This document shows, piece after piece, positions 60,232 through 64,000 of a stretch of 64,000 bases of DNA. The stretch's first letter is position 1, and each line of letters begins with the position of its first letter. The notes under the pieces were generated by a model that worked only from the letters and a program-made list of their open reading frames with translations, made no database searches and was not told where the DNA came from. Source of the DNA: Gnetum montanum (lineage: Eukaryota > Streptophyta > Gnetopsida > Gnetales > Gnetaceae); the NCBI GenBank assembly GCA_015680685.1, contig MNCI01002105.1:260219-324218 (forward strand), in the 5' to 3' direction. A program made the position numbers and the translations under genes.

Positions 60232-60245
60232 GTGTCGTGGGGGTA
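60232..60245 (+). promoter_or_regulatory. 3' polypurine tract of C
   Basis: GTGTCGTGGGGGTA directly abutting TGATGAGTCA. A variant of the AGTCATGGGGGTA of A and B. Confidence 0.75.
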
Positions 60246-61131
60246 TGATGAGTCATGAATTTGCTAACAGCCATGGTATCGCACCCATGATAACTCAACC
60301 ACAATATCGCACCCACGATATTGCATCTGTGGTATCACAACCAACACGATATCACATACACGGTATTGTAGCCTGTCTTCTCATCTATAAATTTGAGGTA
60401 GACAGATCCGATAGGCAGCTTGAAGTAAGTTTTAAGTCAATTTAATTTTGATTTTGATTTTAGTTCTTGTTTTTCCTCTCAATCCTTTTCCTCTCCATGT
60501 ATGCCTACAGTGTGGTGATTGTAATTGTACGACATCCTTTATTCGAGTGTGATGTACTTGGATGCACACATGACTGGCAATAAAGATCAAGATTACTTCA
60601 TCATTACAACATTCACTTAGATTAATTATTTTATTTTTATTTTTATTTACTACTTTCCTAGTTAATCTCTCTCACCCTTAAATTCATGTTAAAATGCAGA
60701 ATGAGTATGACTTGATTACGAGCATTTAAGTGTGACTACTTGGTAACTTAGTAGTGTACCTAGGATCTGCACTTGGTAATCTTAGTGGTAGTCATGCATG
60801 AAGTCCAAGATGTGTATGGATAATCAAGGAATGGATGCTCATCACACTTAGGCTAGTTTAGATTCTCTCACCCTCTCTCTCCTAGATTAGTGAATATTAC
60901 TTTCCATTTCCTTCAAGAGTAGCATTAGGTTAGAAACACATCATACACCTCACTATGGACTAAACCATACGTGACAAAGCTAATACTAGTCCAGGTGGGA
61001 AGATATCAAACTGCGACCTAAGGCTAACTATCTAGATGCCACAACTAGTCTATCTGCGGAGTTTGAACGGATCGCACATGTAACGCTCTTATTCATATGG
61101 TTGAGTGTAGGGGGTACCTTTCCACTCATCA
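60246..61131 (+). repeat. 3' LTR of C
   Basis: TGATGAGTCA to CTCATCA, 886 bp, followed by GTAAT. Longer than the 5' LTR mainly because U3 has additional copies of the palindromic GATAT(C/T)-type unit. Confidence 0.92.
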
Positions 61132-61136
61132 GTAAT

Positions 61137-61928
61137 ATAAAAAAAATTACAACCTACAACACAGAACAACTTGCAATATCATCATTAAACTTAAGCAACA
61201 AAATTTACAACAAAGGTATGGAGAGCATCAAATCCATCTCCTTACTCAAAAGCCATAATTGAGCCAAACATATAACTTCTACAACAACCAAAATCATAAC
61301 AATAAAATAAAACTCTTTTGTTACTCAATCCAATCTTTCTAGGAATGAAATTAAGTCTCAATGAAATTTATAACAATGAAATGAAGTTTTTGGTAAGATT
61401 CAAGATGGAAAGATAGGTAAGATTTTAATGCCTAATGCATACATTGAGAAAAAGACAAGAACCAATCCAATACAAATGGATAAATCAAGGAAAATCAAGT
61501 AACAATCATATGGAAATGAATAATACAAGGCAAGATTAACATTTCAATGTATATGTGCAAATCGAGACAAAATTTCATTAGAAATTATGAAATATGTACC
61601 CATTATAGAGTTAATGTGCTTCTATACATGCTCCTAATTCCAACGTGAACAATTATTGAAAATTTATTCAAAATCGCAAATCTTCAGCACATTTGATATA
61701 GGGAATATCCACAGCTCATCACTCATCATATTCATAGCCTAATCTCAATGTAAATTTTTAGCTAAGCATATTCTAAGCATAATATCCTACTAAACTTATG
61801 GTAAAACTTACATTATCAGCAAGAATTTGGCTAGACAGGAGTTTCCAAAAAAAATGGCATGCAAAGTTAAAGAATAGAAACTTTCTAGCAAGTTATAGAT
61901 TTATTGGGCTGGATAGCCATTTGTAGCA
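61137..61928. other. Unassigned AT-rich stretch
   Basis: Continuation of the host DNA that received C. No gene, repeat or element recognised. Confidence 0.5.
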
Positions 61929-62459
61929 TGTGTTACATGTTAACGTGTTTTTATGCATTAGTTAATGCATCAAGCTGGACTACATATCTACTAATGCATT
62001 TTTATGCGTTAGTTAACACATCAAGATGGCCTCCATATCCACTAACATGTTTTTATGCATACGTTAACTCATCAAGGTGGCCTCCATATCCAATAATGCA
62101 TTTATGCATTGGCATTGGGGCTTTTCCATATCTGGTAATGCGTTTACATGTTGGCATTGGGTCTCTTATTTTTTCTAATTTCTCATTGTAATTGATTCCA
62201 TGGCCTATAAATTCATTCTTGATGGAAAAATAAAGGCACCACAAATCATAGTAGAATTGTAGTTCTGGTCCCTTTCACAAATGCTTAGAGGTTGGATACA
62301 CCATCATTGCAGAGTGTTATTGTGAAAGAAGAATCCAAATGCCAAGTTTAATTCAAGGAATCAATGGCTAGAGGTTAGTTCCATTTGCTTCTGCATTATG
62401 CATTTCTAGTTATCTATGCATGAAAATTTCTTGTGCAATCCACAAATTTTTGTCTTACA
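61929..62459 (+). repeat. 5' LTR of element H (different family)
   Basis: The end is set by TTACA at 62459 followed by a methionine-type primer site. The start is uncertain; TGTTACATG at about 61930 is a candidate. It contains five tandem U3 units (61943-62162) and a CCTATAAATTC TATA box near 62204. Confidence 0.5.
61943..62162 (+). repeat. Tandem 51-base repeats in the H LTR
   Basis: Units at 61943-61993, 61994-62044 and 62045-62095 are 51 bases each and share ATGC(A/G)TTAGTTAA and CATCAAG(A/G)TGG. A shortened unit at 62096-62137 and a partial one to about 62162 follow. They lie directly upstream of the TATA box and look like enhancer repeats. Confidence 0.85.
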
Positions 62460-62461
62460 TT

Positions 62462-62473
62462 TGGTATTAAAGC
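62462..62473 (+). other. Primer-binding site of H (initiator tRNA-Met type)
   Basis: TGGTATTAAAGC, two transitions from the common plant retroelement site TGGTATCAGAGC. It identifies 62459 as an LTR end. About 190 bases of internal region follow before G interrupts. Confidence 0.7.
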
Positions 62474-62653
62474 TGCATCTTTGTCTCTGTCTTGATGCCA
62501 TTATGAGTTAGTAAGTGGAAGGCCTATTTATGATTATGATGGACATCCCTATAAAATTACTAACCTCTACAGTGTTGGTTTGTGTGGATCCTTTCTACAA
62601 GGCATGACGGGTGCCTATTTAGGGGGTTTTGAACTATGCATAAAGTTTCTCTT

Positions 62654-63502
62654 TGATGAGTGGCGAGATACCCCTACACTCAACCATACGAATACAAGCA
62701 TGCACGTGCAATCTGGTTGAACTGGAAGGACTAAGTGCTTACACACCCTAATGGAACACTGAAGGTTAATTAATTATTGTCTTCCCAAACTTACTTGTAT
62801 TGTCACGGTTGTATGGTTAAGTAAGCCTGAGGTGTATGATTTTTACGTCTTTTATCTTTTTAATGCCTTATGCTAAGAGGAAAAGGTGAAGAGATTGAGT
62901 AAATAACTTTCACTAACTAAGTTCTAATCTTCCTAGCATTAGTATCCGTTCCCACTTGCTATACATACCTTGAACCAGTGCAACGCTACTAGGATTACCA
63001 AACACTATTCGTTATTGGGTTACCAAGTGTTCCACACATGCTCGAAGTGGTCGTACTAAATGCACTTAACTAGGAGAGTAAAGGGTTGAGAGAGATTAAT
63101 TGTCTAAGAAAGCATTTAATCATTTAATAGTAATTAAGTCCTATTTAGCTTAGTCCACATGCTAGGGGTTTATCAGAAAGTTTGTCTTTATTTCCATACA
63201 CAAATCTGTGCTTAGCTACAATTTGCTCGAATAAAGATCTGTTCACTTTGAAACTCCTACTGCAGGCATAGGGAAATTATTCTATCTCTGGAATGGTAAA
63301 ACTACCAAAGTTAAGCTAAGGGTCTAGATCTAGATGGAGAAACAAGGAAAAGTTNGAGTTAAGCTAAGGGTCTAGATCTAGATGGAGAAACAAGGAAAAG
63401 TTGCCTCTTATTTATAGAACTAGAGACGGGCTACGATATCATGTACGCAATATCGCAGGGGCTGACGCGATATCGTAGCCCATGCAATATCGCAGCTCAT
63501 CA
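62654..63502 (-). repeat. 3' LTR of G
   Basis: Plus-strand reading TGATGAGTGG to CTCATCA. On its own strand U3 has GATATC-type palindromes and a TATA box (63409-63416 reversed), like A1. An N-flanked 45-base exact duplication (63310-63354 and 63358-63402) lies inside and is probably an assembly join. Confidence 0.88.
63310..63402. other. Exact 45-base duplication around an N (assembly join)
   Basis: The two copies are identical and separated by N, G and A at 63355-63357. Same pattern as at 7831-7913. Confidence 0.8.
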
Positions 63503-63515
63503 TACCCCCATGACT
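63503..63515 (-). promoter_or_regulatory. 3' polypurine tract of G
   Basis: The minus strand reads AGTCATGGGGGTA next to the LTR start TGATGAGCTG. Confidence 0.8.
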
Positions 63516-64000
63516 AAATGAAAACATGTCCTCGAGTTCCTTAAAAAATATTGGAAAGGTATGAGATTATTGACTTGAATGAAACTAATGGTAGATGGGA
63601 TGACATGTGAATGGATCATCATTACAATACATGGAAAACTTAGTGTTCATGACAACAAGAGTGAACACTATACACATTTGACATCTAGCCTTATTTGGCA
63701 GCTGAGAGAGAAGAGAGAAGAGAGAGAGAGAAAAGAAGAAGTTTGTTGTTGTCGATGCCAAGATTGCACTTTTTGTTGTCCATCCATAAGCATGTCATCA
63801 ATCTTGTTCCTTGCATAACTGCTTTAGCACCAGTCCATTCCAAGTATTCCCTCTAGATCTAATTTGTTGTTGTATGATTACCATCTGCACACACAACACA
63901 GTCTAATATTAGTAAGGGTAAATGAATCACAATGCAGTTAATACCTTGCCTCAGTGTAAGGTCCATTGGCTGAGTTATGATATGGCTAATGTGGATCTAG

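Larger units (their letters stand above)
54251..61131 (+). mobile_element. Element C: gag-only non-autonomous LTR retrotransposon
   Basis: LTRs 54251-55103 and 60246-61131 with target duplication GTAAT at 54246-54250 and 61132-61136. Inside are a tRNA-Asp primer site, a gag frame, a Pro-rich tail, a T-rich stretch, the first word of the conserved post-pol block, and a short ORF3. Protease, RT, RNase H and integrase are all absent. Length is 6.9 kb. It represents a second non-autonomous lineage with a larger deletion than A. Confidence 0.92.
62654..64000 (-). mobile_element. Element G: A-family LTR retrotransposon, runs off the right edge
   Basis: A minus-strand 3' LTR (62654-63502), PPT and about 485 bases of internal region. 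The internal part matches the A-family-specific region of A1 and A2 (CTTGGAATGGA, AAGATCGATGAC-like words and the GTGTGTGCAGATGG segment). G is inserted in the internal region of H. Confidence 0.85.

Overview
The window is plant nuclear DNA made almost entirely of nested, decayed LTR retrotransposons. The evidence is Ty3/gypsy polyproteins of the plant-specific Athila/Tat type (RT active site FMDD, followed by FSTYG), primer sites complementary to plant tRNA-Asp, a Ty1/copia RT fragment and a hAT/DUF659 transposase. The species cannot be named from sequence alone. The DNA is AT-rich. No intact host gene was found; the only host-gene-like sequence is a decayed CCR4/nocturnin-type nuclease fragment at about 25.56-26.06 kb.

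Layout. 1-512: minus-strand copia RT fragment. 558-24384: minus-strand element D (LTR, ORF3, IN | RT-RH, PR, gag), 5'-truncated and split by element A1. 6305-20840: A1 (plus strand, TSD CCATT), itself split by A2 at 11008-18299 (plus, TSD GTCAC). 24386-24958: an unrelated LTR (X). About 25560-26058: CCR4-like pseudogene. 26190-35055: element E (plus, gag to partial 3' LTR). 35056-38090: the 3' end of element F (ORF3 and LTR). 38486-53575: minus-strand hAT transposase pseudogene, split by the near-complete element B (39141-51584, plus, TSD ACTAC). 54251-61131: element C (plus, TSD GTAAT). 61929-62459: LTR of another element (H) with a Met-type primer site, interrupted by minus-strand element G (62654 to the window end).

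A, B, C, D, E, F and G belong to one superfamily, related in LTR R/U5 region, gag and 3' polypurine tract. B, D and E carry gag-PR-RT-RH-IN plus a large extra ORF (ORF3) between integrase and 3' LTR. A1 and A2 keep gag and protease but lack RT, RNase H and integrase through one shared, clean deletion of about 2.85 kb; G shares their 3' end but its pol region lies outside the window. C keeps only gag and a short ORF3. A and C are therefore non-autonomous lineages that presumably borrowed the enzymes of B/D/E-like relatives.

The most unusual signals are: (1) a PPT-like word, AGTCATGGGGG, repeated three or four times per element, in gag, after pol and at the 3' LTR; (2) a non-coding block after pol kept in both autonomous and non-autonomous members; (3) U3 promoters with arrays of six-base palindromes whose core differs by family (GATATC or GTYRAC); (4) ORF3, a long protein with a plant-transposon-like N-terminus and a helical C-terminus. 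Three places with single N bases carry exact duplications that look like assembly joins, not biology.
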